Below are positions 1-7,084 of a stretch of 14,567 nt of DNA, one piece after another. A program made the position numbers and the translations under genes. The stretch is from Spirochaetaceae bacterium. GTDB lineage: Bacteria; Spirochaetota; Spirochaetia; DSM-27196; SKKC01. Under the pieces are notes generated by a model. It did not search any database, was not told the origin of the DNA, and saw only the letters and a program-made list of their open reading frames with translations. Numbering within the stretch: position 1 is the first letter of the stretch; every line of letters starts with the position of its first letter. The stretch is taken from positions 1 to 14,567 of the forward strand of contig PUOG01000293.1 in the NCBI GenBank assembly GCA_003552745.1, given 5' to 3'.

Positions 1-748
1 CGATCGGATTCACCGCCTCGACCGCGGGCGGACGGACGACCACCGAAATCCGCCCGTTCGTCGCCTCGGTCGGCTCGGCGCCGCGCGTGATCACCGACCA
101 ACGGATGCCGAAGCGTTCGGCAAGGGTGATGCATGCCTGCCGGCGCTCGCCGGGAGTTCCAACCGGCTGTCCGGTCAGCTCACCGAGCTCGTGCTCGTTG
201 ATTTTGAGTATTTCCGGCTGCGCGTCGAGCGCCCGACGGCCGTGATCGCGGTAGCTGTCGAGGATCACGATCGCCCCGTGCTCGCGCGCGCTCCGAGTGA
301 AGTCGAGATAGCAATCGGGGTCTTCGCCCACCATGGCCGTTCCGGAAACCGAGAGAAACGACGCCGAGGCGATATACCGGTCGAATCGCCGGCGGTACTC
401 GGCCCGTTCGGACTCGGTAATCGGCGGGGCAGGTTCGACCAGCTCCGTCATCCGCCCCGAAGACTCGATCAGTGTAACTGCCGTTCGCGACTCACCGGCT
501 ATATCGACAAAATCGGCATCCACGCCGTCGGAACGGCACCCTTCGGCGAAACGTGCACCGGTACCACCGCCGATGTACGCGAACAGCTTATGCTCCAGAC
601 CGTACAGCGCCAGTACCCGACTCACATTGCTCCCCTTACCCGCCGGCGACTCATAGAGCTCGCGGACACGGTTTACCGCCCCCATTTCGATAGCATCGAA
701 AAAGTAGGTCTTCTGCCACGTGCTGTTCTGTCCGATTACCACGATCAT
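1..748 (-). CDS. PfkB-family carbohydrate kinase (1-phosphofructokinase/tagatose-6-P kinase-like), 3' end beyond window
   Basis: Reverse-strand translation gives 249 residues with no stop before the window edge, so the C-terminus is missing. The glycine motif AGKGSNVSRVL (about residues 36-46), followed by an Ala-Leu-Tyr-Gly helix, is the substrate-side signature of the PfkB (ribokinase) family, and its form is closest to the FruK/LacC branch. ILKINEHELGELTG (180-193) is the usual (K/P)xNExEL segment, and TRGAEPT (221-227) matches the conserved T-x-G strand. The chain stops at VNPI, just before the expected GAGD anion-hole/catalytic motif. The ATG at 748 is the only sensible start because an in-frame TAG lies 9 nt upstream; the Shine-Dalgarno is weak. 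It lies 60 bp behind the AhpD-like gene on the same strand and is probably co-transcribed. The family phosphorylates sugars or sugar phosphates with ATP; the substrate cannot be told here. Confidence 0.88.
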   Translation of the reverse strand, partial: MIVVIGQNSTWQKTYFFDAIEMGAVNRVRELYESPAGKGSNVSRVLALYGLEHKLFAYIGGGTGARFAEGCRSDGVDADFVDIAGESRTAVTLIESSGRMTELVEPAPPITESERAEYRRRFDRYIASASFLSVSGTAMVGEDPDCYLDFTRSAREHGAIVILDSYRDHGRRALDAQPEILKINEHELGELTGQPVGTPGERRQACITLAERFGIRWSVITRGAEPTEATNGRISVVVRPPAVEAVNPI

Positions 749-808
749 AAGGTTCTATACCGATACCACGGAAGCGCAGTCAGGGCAACGAGCCGTTCCA
801 ATCGTGCT

Positions 809-1372
809 CTATTCGTAGCGATACCCGCCCGGCTCGGATTCCAGCTCGACTCCGAGCCCCATCACCATGCGGTTCACGAAGTTGAAATAGGAGACGACAA
901 GGGTGGCATCGAGGATAGCGCGGTCATCGAGCCCCACCGAACGCAGCCGCTCGACCCAGTGATCATCGGCGGAGCTTTCGCGCGGAGCGGCCGTGAGTGC
1001 CCGCGCGTACTCGAACAGCGCCTTCAACCGGTCGTTCAGACCGGCAGCGTACGCATCCAGGCGGGCAATCGCTGCCGACTCGTTTTCCGACCAGAAGTGC
1101 TTGAGAGCCTCCAAATGGTGCCCGCGACAGTACTCACACCCGTTCGTCACCGAAACGACGACCGCCATCATCTCGCGCTCGGCTCTCGAAAGCGGCGACG
1201 GCGAAAACATGATTTTCGTGTAGAGATCCATATGTGCCGGAATCGTGGGAGCATTGAGGCTCTGCAGCTTGTGCACCTCCGCAAGCTTGCCGCGAGAGGC
1301 AGTCAGCGACTCGTAGATCCGTCTCAACTCTTCGTCGGCTTCCGCCGGTTCGATAACCGTGATACGTGCCAT
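809..1372 (-). CDS. AhpD-like / carboxymuconolactone decarboxylase-family, peroxidase-related protein
   Basis: A 187-residue protein. The hallmark is C79-E-Y-C82-R-G-H-H86, the CxxCxxxH redox/proton-relay motif of the AhpD-like fold, preceded by LSRAEREMMAVVVSVTNG, which is typical of the 'uncharacterized peroxidase-related enzyme' group. The C-terminal half (AILDATLVVSYFNFVNRM) fits the second helical bundle. Family members are alkylhydroperoxidases or small-molecule decarboxylases/lyases of the cytoplasm. The ORF is open upstream to 1528, but the ATG at 1372 is chosen because it has GGAG about 8 nt upstream and starts the conserved part. The longer form would run through the divergent iclR promoter. 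It is transcribed away from iclR and is followed by the PfkB kinase, so a role in the same catabolic locus (detoxification or a side reaction) is inferred only. Confidence 0.87.
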   Translation of the reverse strand: MARITVIEPAEADEELRRIYESLTASRGKLAEVHKLQSLNAPTIPAHMDLYTKIMFSPSPLSRAEREMMAVVVSVTNGCEYCRGHHLEALKHFWSENESAAIARLDAYAAGLNDRLKALFEYARALTAAPRESSADDHWVERLRSVGLDDRAILDATLVVSYFNFVNRMVMGLGVELESEPGGYRYE

Positions 1373-1404
1373 GTTCACTCCGGGGCAACCGGACAAGTGC
1401 GTTT

Positions 1405-1450
1405 CGCCCGATTCCTGCAGCCGGAAAGCTTGACATATATTGATCGGGCG
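1405..1450. repeat. 8-bp inverted repeat flanking the iclR -35 region
   Basis: CGCCCGAT (1405-1412) and ATCGGGCG (1443-1450) are exact reverse complements with centres 38 bp apart, on either side of the TTGACA at 1430. A direct repeat CGGACAA (1390-1396 and 1449-1455) also brackets the region. Repeats spaced this way in a divergent promoter suit regulator binding or looping, but GC-rich 8-mers can recur by chance. Confidence 0.4.
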
Positions 1451-1458
1451 GACAAATA
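1430..1458 (+). promoter_or_regulatory. Candidate promoter of the iclR-type gene
   Basis: A perfect -35 TTGACA (1430-1435) is followed after 17-18 bp by a poor, AT-rich -10 (CAAATA/AAATAT, 1453-1459). The start point would be near 1465-1467. That would exclude the TTG at 1459 as initiation codon and leave the GTG at 1486, which has its own GGAG. Confidence 0.5.
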
Positions 1459-1469
1459 TTGAAATCCAG
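1452..1469 (+). promoter_or_regulatory. Shared 18-bp element, copy 1 (candidate IclR operator)
   Basis: This 18-mer (ACAAATATTGAAATCCAG) matches the one at 2379-2396 at 15 of 18 positions, including an unbroken 9-bp core AATATTGAA. It overlaps the probable -10 and start point of iclR, where a bound regulator would block transcription, consistent with autoregulation. Binding itself is inferred. Confidence 0.45.
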
Positions 1470-1485
1470 GATTGGAGCAGCGTAC

Positions 1486-2268
1486 GTGAAGACCGCCAAC
1501 CGAAAGCAAGCATCGAGTTCGACCGCACTGAAGGCGTTACGCGCGCTCGAAGTCGTGGCGGAGTCGGGCGACCCGGTAAGCATAACCTACGTCGCCGAGA
1601 AGCTTGGGGAAGAGCGGATTACCGCCTACCGCATGCTTGTTACACTCGACGAAGCCGGCTACGTCGTTCGAGACGATGCGTCGAAACGCTATACGCTCAG
1701 TTACAAGGTCGTGTCACTCAGCCGGAACCTGCTTGCCGAGAACGAGATCTCGAAGCTGATACAGGAAACGCTACGAAAGGTTATGACACTGACCGGCGAG
1801 ACGATGCATTATTCGGTACTCGACGGCTTCGAAGCGGTGCTCGTCTATCGGGTCAAGGGGACGCAACTGGTCGGAGTCGATTTTCAGATCGGGGATCGAT
1901 CTCCGCTGAACTGCACATCGATCGGTAAGGTACTTCTTGCCTATCAGAGCGAAGAGTTTTTCGAGCGCTACGTTGCGCACGGACTTTCGAGAAAGACCGA
2001 ACGGACTATCGTCGACCGGGACAAACTGCTCGCCGAGCTCGAGCGGGTACGCGCCGAAGGCTACGCGCTTGACGAGAAGGAATTCGCCCCGAATATGCGC
2101 TGCATTGCCGTGCCGGTATTCGGCAGCGGTGGGCAGGTCGACGCCGGCATCAGCATCTCAGGCCCCGACTCGAGATTTTCACGATCCTATCTCCTCAAGC
2201 TCCGCGATCCGATGATCGAGGCTGCAAACGAGCTCTCCCGCCGCCTCGGCGGACTGCCCTGGAACTGA
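1486..2268 (+). CDS. IclR-family transcriptional regulator
   Basis: A 260-residue protein from the GTG at 1486. The N-terminal winged helix-turn-helix spans about residues 12-75 (TALKALRALEVVAESGDP, then ITYVAEKLGEERITAYRML and LDEAGYVVRD). It is followed by the IclR effector-binding domain, with CTSIGKVLLAYQ, the ERVRAEGYALDEKEFAPNMRCIAVPVF segment in its usual place, and a terminal ISISGP strand with a short tail. Size is normal for the family. GTG 1486 has GGAG 8 nt upstream (1474-1477) and lies downstream of the predicted transcript start; a TTG at 1459 is the alternative (269 aa). IclR proteins sense small catabolic effectors such as sugar acids and aromatic or keto acids. Its position between the AhpD/PfkB pair and the dehydrogenase-transporter operon suggests it regulates both sides and itself. 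Confidence 0.95.
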   Translation: MKTANRKQASSSTALKALRALEVVAESGDPVSITYVAEKLGEERITAYRMLVTLDEAGYVVRDDASKRYTLSYKVVSLSRNLLAENEISKLIQETLRKVMTLTGETMHYSVLDGFEAVLVYRVKGTQLVGVDFQIGDRSPLNCTSIGKVLLAYQSEEFFERYVAHGLSRKTERTIVDRDKLLAELERVRAEGYALDEKEFAPNMRCIAVPVFGSGGQVDAGISISGPDSRFSRSYLLKLRDPMIEAANELSRRLGGLPWN

Positions 2269-2329
2269 CATTCATCTCATCGCAGGCCCATCTCTCAAAA
2301 TTTCCTCACCCCACGGCGAACGAAATTCA

Positions 2330-2358
2330 TTGACAATCCGTCAAACTCGCCACACAAT
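2330..2358 (+). promoter_or_regulatory. Promoter of the aldehyde dehydrogenase/ABC operon, with dyad over the -35
   Basis: TTGACA (2330-2335), a 17-bp spacer and CACAAT (2353-2358, 4/6 to TATAAT) make a good sigma-70 type promoter. The -35 lies inside a dyad TTGAC-aatcc-GTCAA (2330-2344), a 15-bp candidate operator. The mRNA leader would be about 65-70 nt. The rest of the 163-bp gap after iclR shows no gene and no clear terminator. Confidence 0.6.
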
Positions 2359-2378
2359 ACAAATATAGCAATAGTAGT

Positions 2379-2396
2379 ACGAATATTGAACGCCAG
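2379..2396 (+). promoter_or_regulatory. Shared 18-bp element, copy 2 (candidate IclR operator)
   Basis: ACGAATATTGAACGCCAG, 15/18 identical to 1452-1469, lies about 15 bp downstream of the predicted start point of the dehydrogenase operon and 24 bp before the AGGAGG of its first gene. The location fits a roadblock or operator. A shared leader role at the RNA level is less likely, because the iclR copy overlaps the predicted start point. Confidence 0.45.
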
Positions 2397-2431
2397 AAGG
2401 GAGTTTCCGCGTTCGCTGAGAGGAGGGTGCC

Positions 2432-3892
2432 ATGAAGATGCTTATAGACAGTAAATGGGTGGATGCCGTGTCGGGCAAAACCCGAGACATTCTCGCCCCG
2501 GCGGACGGCACCAGGATCGACTCGGTTCCCGAGGGCGCGACCGCCGACGCCGAAAAAGCGATAGAAGCGGCAGTCGCCGCCAAGCGCAGAATGCGCGCCT
2601 TCCCGGCACATGCCCGCGCACGCGTGCTTACCGACGTCGCCGCCCGCATGGAGCGCGAACGCGAGGAGCTCGCGCCGCTGCTTGCCCGCGAAAACGGCAA
2701 GCCGTTGAACCAGACCCGTGAGGAGATTTCGGCCGCCGCGCGGATCTTTCGCGGTTTCGGTGAAGAGGCGAAGCGCCTGTTCGGCCGCACCTCCCCACTC
2801 GACAACGTTCCCGGCATGGAGAACCATTTTGCGATGACGATCCGCGAACCGGTCGGAGTGGTTGCAGCGATCGTTCCGTTTAACTATCCGGTCGAGCTCT
2901 ACGCGCACAAGGCCGCAGCGGCGATAGCCGGAGGCAACGCGACGGTGGTGAAGCCGCCGAACGATTGTCCGCTCACGCTGCTGAAGATCGCGCAGATGAT
3001 CGAAGAGGCGGGCCTGCCGCGCGGCGGTCATCAGATGATCACCGGCGCCGGCTCGGCAATCGGCACCGTACTCGCCGACAGCGATCACGTCGACCTGATC
3101 ACGTTGACCGGCAGCACGCGTGTTGGACAGGACATATCGAAACGCGCGTCGCAGTCGCTGAAGAAAGTCCTGCTCGAGCTCGGCGGAAACGATCCGTGCA
3201 TTATCTTTGAAGATGCAGATCTCGACCGGGCCGCCGAAGCGGTGATCGCCGGTCGGCTCGCGCGCGGAAACGGACAGATCTGCTGTGCGGTCAAGCGCGT
3301 CTACGCGCACGAATTGATCGCCGAGCGCTTCGCGGAGACCCTGGCAAAGAAGACCCGCGAGCTGAAAGTCGGCGATCCGCTGCTCGAGGAGACCGACGTG
3401 GGTCCGTTGATTACCGAAGAAGCGGCAAAAACGGTGGAAGCCGCGATACAGGATGCGGTCACGCGCGGGGCAACCGTCCGCGCCGGCGGCACGCGCAGCG
3501 GAACGTTCATAGATCCCACGGTGATCACCGGGGTCGCAGCCGATTCTCTCGTACTCACCGAAGAAACGTTCGGACCGGTGATACCGATCGTGCCGTTCGA
3601 GACCGTCGATGAAGCGATAGAGATGGCGAACGACAGCCCCTATGGGCTGCAGGGCGCGGTCTTCACCAACGATATCTCTACGGCGATGAATGTCGCGCAC
3701 CGACTCGAGTGCGGCGGTGTGATCGTCAACTGGTCGTCGGCGGTACGCGTGGAGAATCTGCCGTTCGGCGGACGCAAACTCACCGGACGCGGGGCGGAGA
3801 GCATCCACGACACGCTGCTCGAGATGACCGAAGTAAAGACCGTAATACTTCACGACGCGCTCGCAACGTATAACGCGAGCCGGAGGGAGTAA
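2432..3892 (+). CDS. NAD(P)-dependent aldehyde dehydrogenase (ALDH superfamily)
   Basis: A 486-residue, full-length ALDH that oxidises an aldehyde to the acid with NAD(P)+. The key residues are in place: PFNYP with oxyanion Asn151, VVKPP with Lys174 for coenzyme binding, GSTRVG (227-232) of the Rossmann loop, general base Glu249 in ELGGNDP, nucleophile Cys284 in GQICC, and EETFGP (377-382). The doubled Cys284-Cys285 is common in ALDHs of the lactaldehyde/glyceraldehyde-type branch, but the substrate cannot be assigned from sequence. The ATG at 2432 has a perfect AGGAGG at 2421-2426. It is the first gene of the operon with the solute-binding protein (41-bp gap) and two permeases. This suggests it acts on a catabolite of the imported compound. 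Regulation by the upstream IclR protein is inferred from the shared promoter element. Confidence 0.96.
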   Translation: MKMLIDSKWVDAVSGKTRDILAPADGTRIDSVPEGATADAEKAIEAAVAAKRRMRAFPAHARARVLTDVAARMEREREELAPLLARENGKPLNQTREEISAAARIFRGFGEEAKRLFGRTSPLDNVPGMENHFAMTIREPVGVVAAIVPFNYPVELYAHKAAAAIAGGNATVVKPPNDCPLTLLKIAQMIEEAGLPRGGHQMITGAGSAIGTVLADSDHVDLITLTGSTRVGQDISKRASQSLKKVLLELGGNDPCIIFEDADLDRAAEAVIAGRLARGNGQICCAVKRVYAHELIAERFAETLAKKTRELKVGDPLLEETDVGPLITEEAAKTVEAAIQDAVTRGATVRAGGTRSGTFIDPTVITGVAADSLVLTEETFGPVIPIVPFETVDEAIEMANDSPYGLQGAVFTNDISTAMNVAHRLECGGVIVNWSSAVRVENLPFGGRKLTGRGAESIHDTLLEMTEVKTVILHDALATYNASRRE

Positions 3893-3900
3893 TGGAATCG

Positions 3901-3918
3901 TCCGGATAACAAACCGGA
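3901..3918 (+). other. Small intercistronic stem-loop before the solute-binding protein gene
   Basis: TCCGG (3901-3905) and CCGGA (3914-3918) form a 5-bp stem with an 8-nt AT-rich loop. The 3' arm runs into the strong GGAAGGAGG ribosome site of the next gene. It could protect or uncouple the downstream mRNA, since binding proteins are usually made in excess of permeases, but the stem is short. Confidence 0.3.
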
Positions 3919-3933
3919 AGGAGGTAAGGTATC

Positions 3934-5277
3934 ATGCGTACGATACGAGTTCTGTCTGTGATAGTGGCATTTCTGCTGCTACTGACCCCAATACTCTTCG
4001 CAGCGGGAGCGGCCGAAGAGGAAGAGGACATCGAGCTGAACGTCGGATTGCTTGCTCGGGGCATTTCCGATGCTCTAATGCCATTCCTCGACGACTTCGA
4101 AGAGGAAACAGGGATAACGGTGAATATCGAACAGCATGCATTCGATGCGCTTCGCGACCGGATGATGCTCGAATTCGCCGCCGGTTCGGGCTACTACGAC
4201 ATAGTCTACTCATCTCCGGGCTTTCTTGGTGAGCTCGTGGACGGCGAGCACATTCTCGACCTCCGCGACCTGATGGCCGAGCACGGCTTCGCGCGGGAGG
4301 ACTTCCTGCCGGCGGGGATCGAGATAAACCGCTACGAAGACGGCGATGAAATCTGGGGTTTCCCGTATCTCGCCGACACAAGTATACTGCTCTACCGGGA
4401 AGATCTCTTTAACGATCCCGATGAACGGGCCGCATTCGAGGACGAGTACGGTTACGAGCTGCCGATTCCGTCGCTCGACGATCCGTTCACAACACAGGAG
4501 TTTCTCGACGTGGCGACGTTCTTCACGCGCGACGATATGTACGGCTTCGTCTATCCTCAGACGGGCGTTGCGTACGGAAACCTGCACGTCCTGCCGTGGG
4601 TGTGGACGTTCGGCGGCGCCTATTACGACGAGAACTACAACGCCACCCTCGACAGTCCGGAGGTCGTGGAGGCGATCGAATACCTGCACGCCCTTCAGGA
4701 TACACAGCCGGAAGGAGTGCTCGGGTACGACTACGGCGATCACCTCCCGTGGTTCCTGGAGGGAAACGCGGCAATGACGATCGGCTGGTTCCACATGGGA
4801 GTCGAAGCGAACGATCCGGACATCGCCGACGTTGCAGGCGACGTCGGCTACGCGACGGTGCCGTACCATCCCGATTCCGGACTCGACCATGGCTATGCCG
4901 TTCTCGGCGGCGGCGGAGTTGCGATTACCGCTGACTCGCGTAATCCCGAAGCGGCGTTCGAGTACCTGAACTGGATGTTCGGCGACACCGACCGAGCGCT
5001 CGAATGGTATCTCGACGGCGGCGGAGCGACTCGACCGGAGATCTACGAGCACCCTCGCGTGTATGAGGAGTTTCCATGGGCGGAGGACTTCTTCCCGGTC
5101 GCTAACTTCTCGCTCGAGAACATAGCGCGCCAGCGTCCGACGCTTCCGAACTCACACGAGATCTTCGAAGTGATCTCGGAGATGTGGCACAGCGTCGCGC
5201 TCGGTGACATTACACCGGCAGAAGGTGTCGAGTGGGCGCACGAACGCATCGACGAACTGCTCGAGCAGTTCCGCTGA
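3934..5277 (+). CDS. Extracellular solute-binding protein of a carbohydrate ABC transporter (family 1)
   Basis: A 447-residue periplasmic receptor. Residues 1-24 are a Sec signal peptide: MRTIR, a hydrophobic core VLSVIVAFLLLLTPILF, then AAGA with likely cleavage before AEEEE. There is no lipobox, and I saw no cysteine in the chain. The mature part follows the MalE/UgpB pattern: ELNVGLLARG, PFLDDFEEETGITVNIE, a DIVYSS strand, EIWGFPYLADTSILLYREDLF in the hinge region, FLEGNAAMTIGWF, and a C-terminal helix after PNSHEIFEVISEMW. It is strikingly acidic. Aromatic residues near 208-230 (LPWVWTFGGAYYDENY) could form the sugar site. It has a strong GGAAGGAGG ribosome site and is followed by two permease genes. 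It captures the ligand and delivers it to the permease pair; a carbohydrate ligand is inferred from the permease type. Confidence 0.95.
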   Translation: MRTIRVLSVIVAFLLLLTPILFAAGAAEEEEDIELNVGLLARGISDALMPFLDDFEEETGITVNIEQHAFDALRDRMMLEFAAGSGYYDIVYSSPGFLGELVDGEHILDLRDLMAEHGFAREDFLPAGIEINRYEDGDEIWGFPYLADTSILLYREDLFNDPDERAAFEDEYGYELPIPSLDDPFTTQEFLDVATFFTRDDMYGFVYPQTGVAYGNLHVLPWVWTFGGAYYDENYNATLDSPEVVEAIEYLHALQDTQPEGVLGYDYGDHLPWFLEGNAAMTIGWFHMGVEANDPDIADVAGDVGYATVPYHPDSGLDHGYAVLGGGGVAITADSRNPEAAFEYLNWMFGDTDRALEWYLDGGGATRPEIYEHPRVYEEFPWAEDFFPVANFSLENIARQRPTLPNSHEIFEVISEMWHSVALGDITPAEGVEWAHERIDELLEQFR

Positions 5278-5299
5278 ACGGGAGTCACAGTTACTGACT

Positions 5300-6178
5300 A
5301 TGGCACGTGATACGAAAGCGGCATTTGCTTACATCGGACCGGCTATGCTCGTGCTGCTTATCGTGGCGGCGCTACCCCTCGCGGTAGCGCTCGCCACGAG
5401 CACTACGAACTGGCACCTGCACCGGGCCGCACAGCGGGAATTCATCGGATTGGCGAACTACGTGCGCCTTTTCGCAGATCCGCGCTTCATCTACAGCCTC
5501 CGGGTGACCCTATTGTACACCGCTGTTTCGGTCGGCGTCTCGATGATCGGCGGCTTCGTGCTCGCGCTCATGATGCGCCGGCGGTTCCCCGCACGGAATC
5601 TCGTCCGGGCGTTGTTGACCATACCGCTAATTATGACGCCGGTCGTATCGGCGACGATGTATCGCGTGTTCTTCTACGATGCCGACCGCGGACTCTTCAA
5701 CTGGATTCTCCGTACGCTCGGACTTCCGGCGCCGGTCTGGGTCGCATCGTGGCCGATGGCCTTCTACGCCATCTGTATAATCCAGATCTGGTTCATGACT
5801 CCGTTCGTGTTTCTCGTTTGTGACGCGGCGATGGAGAGTCTGCCGCGCGAGCCGTTCGACGCCGCCAAGATCGACGGCGCAGGCTATCTCCAGCGCATAT
5901 TCCGACTCGTGATTCCGATGATGCGCGATACGCTCATCTTCGCGCTTATATTCCGAATCACGATCGACTACCGGATGTTCGATACGATCTATGTGACCAC
6001 TCGCGGCGGTCCAGCGCGTTACACCGAGGTCATGAGCGTCTGGGTATATAATCGCGCCCTGCGCAGCTTCGATGTCGGTTACGCGAACGCGGGGTCGGTT
6101 GTCATGGCGATCGTTGTCGCGCTCATCTGCCTCGGACTCATGCTGTACAACTACCGGCGCCGGGAGGCTGTGTCATGA
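5300..6178 (+). CDS. Carbohydrate ABC transporter permease, MalF/UgpA type
   Basis: A 292-residue inner-membrane protein with six hydrophobic segments (about 11-33, 69-91, 104-120, 154-174, 210-230 and the last around 265-285). The EAA loop that contacts the ATPase is EPFDAAKIDGAG (184-195), followed by FRLVIPMM, as in MalF/UgpA-type subunits. The ATG at 5300 is preferred: the frame stays open to 5204, but that stretch overlaps the end of the binding-protein gene and has no membrane character. The only ribosome site is GGGAG about 15 nt upstream, so translation may depend on coupling with the gene before it. The stop overlaps the next start (ATGA). With the second permease it forms the translocation pore. 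Confidence 0.95.
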   Translation: MARDTKAAFAYIGPAMLVLLIVAALPLAVALATSTTNWHLHRAAQREFIGLANYVRLFADPRFIYSLRVTLLYTAVSVGVSMIGGFVLALMMRRRFPARNLVRALLTIPLIMTPVVSATMYRVFFYDADRGLFNWILRTLGLPAPVWVASWPMAFYAICIIQIWFMTPFVFLVCDAAMESLPREPFDAAKIDGAGYLQRIFRLVIPMMRDTLIFALIFRITIDYRMFDTIYVTTRGGPARYTEVMSVWVYNRALRSFDVGYANAGSVVMAIVVALICLGLMLYNYRRREAVS

Positions 6179-7044
6179 GCGAACAGGTACGTTCAGTCCA
6201 ACGCACACGCTTCATTGCGCCGCGAGTAGAGCGCTCGCTCATCACCGCCGGCCACGCTCTATTGGTCGTGGTGACACTGGTGGCCGGCCTCTTTCCGCTA
6301 TTCTGGGTACTGCTCGGCTCGTTCAAATTACCGGCCGACGTCATGCGTCTGCCACCGGTGATCGTTTTCGAGCCGACCATCGCCAATTACCTGACCGTGC
6401 TCCGCGACCGGTTCCTGTTCTTCTTCGAGAACAGCGTGGTGATCAGCGGCGGTTCGGTGCTTCTGACGATACTCGTCGGCGTTCCGGCGGCGTACGGCCT
6501 CTCCCGACTTCGGATTCGCTTCAAGAAGACGTTGATGCTGCTGATCCTTTCAGTGCGCTTTGCCCCCTACATCATCTTCGCCCTTCCGCTCTTTCTCATT
6601 ATGTCGGAACTCGGACTCATCGGGCATCGCCCGTCACTCGTGGTCGTCTACACGATTATCAACCTGCCGGTGGTGATCTGGCTCATGCGCGCGTTCTTCG
6701 ACGACATTCCGACCGAGCTCGATGAAGCGGCGGCGATCGATGGAGCGTCACGCTTCCGGACCTTCATGAGCGTGCTCATACCGTGCGCGCGACCGGGCAT
6801 CGCCACGGTGACGATTCTTTCATTCATCTTCGCGTGGAACGAGTACCTGTTCGCGCTCATTCTCTCCGGCCGCGACTCACAGACGCTCACCGTCGGTCTT
6901 ACCCGCTTCCTCGGCGGGATGGAAGATGCGATTCGCTGGGGTCAGCTTTCAGCATGGTCGGTTGCGATCGTCGCTCCGATCGTCATCCTCGCGCTACTCG
7001 TTAATCGACACCTGCGCCGCGGATTCACCGGCGGCCTCGGTTAA
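6175..7044 (+). CDS. Carbohydrate ABC transporter permease, MalG/UgpE type
   Basis: A 289-residue inner-membrane protein starting inside the stop of the preceding gene (ATGA, 6175-6178), so translational coupling is expected. It has six predicted membrane segments, the first at about 24-46 and the last near 260-280. The EAA loop TELDEAAAIDGASRF (180-194) is the canonical MalG-type contact for the nucleotide-binding subunit. The long cytoplasmic N-terminus and the AAYGLSRLRIR turn after the third helix are also typical. No ATPase gene follows; transcription runs out 40 bp before the convergent lyase gene. Many such CUT1 systems borrow a shared MsmK/UgpC-type ATPase encoded elsewhere, and I infer the same here. 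I see no convincing terminator in the 40-bp gap. Confidence 0.95.
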   Translation: MSEQVRSVQRTRFIAPRVERSLITAGHALLVVVTLVAGLFPLFWVLLGSFKLPADVMRLPPVIVFEPTIANYLTVLRDRFLFFFENSVVISGGSVLLTILVGVPAAYGLSRLRIRFKKTLMLLILSVRFAPYIIFALPLFLIMSELGLIGHRPSLVVVYTIINLPVVIWLMRAFFDDIPTELDEAAAIDGASRFRTFMSVLIPCARPGIATVTILSFIFAWNEYLFALILSGRDSQTLTVGLTRFLGGMEDAIRWGQLSAWSVAIVAPIVILALLVNRHLRRGFTGGLG

Positions 7045-7084
7045 GCCGACATTCGGGTTGATGAACGCGGTTTCGCGTGCTCGA

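Noticed and set aside
191..1462. 423-codon plus-strand open frame
   Set aside because: It lies antisense to the PfkB kinase and the AhpD-like gene, both with clear family motifs; its translation is Arg/His/Val-rich with no domain. Long antisense frames are expected in GC-rich coding DNA.
2327..3853. 508-codon minus-strand open frame
   Set aside because: It is antisense to the aldehyde dehydrogenase with its codon positions in register; the translation is Arg/Gly/His-rich and resembles nothing.
5204..5299. Upstream start for the first permease
   Set aside because: The extra 32 residues overlap the 3' end of the binding-protein gene and are polar; the permease family normally begins near MARDTKAAF.
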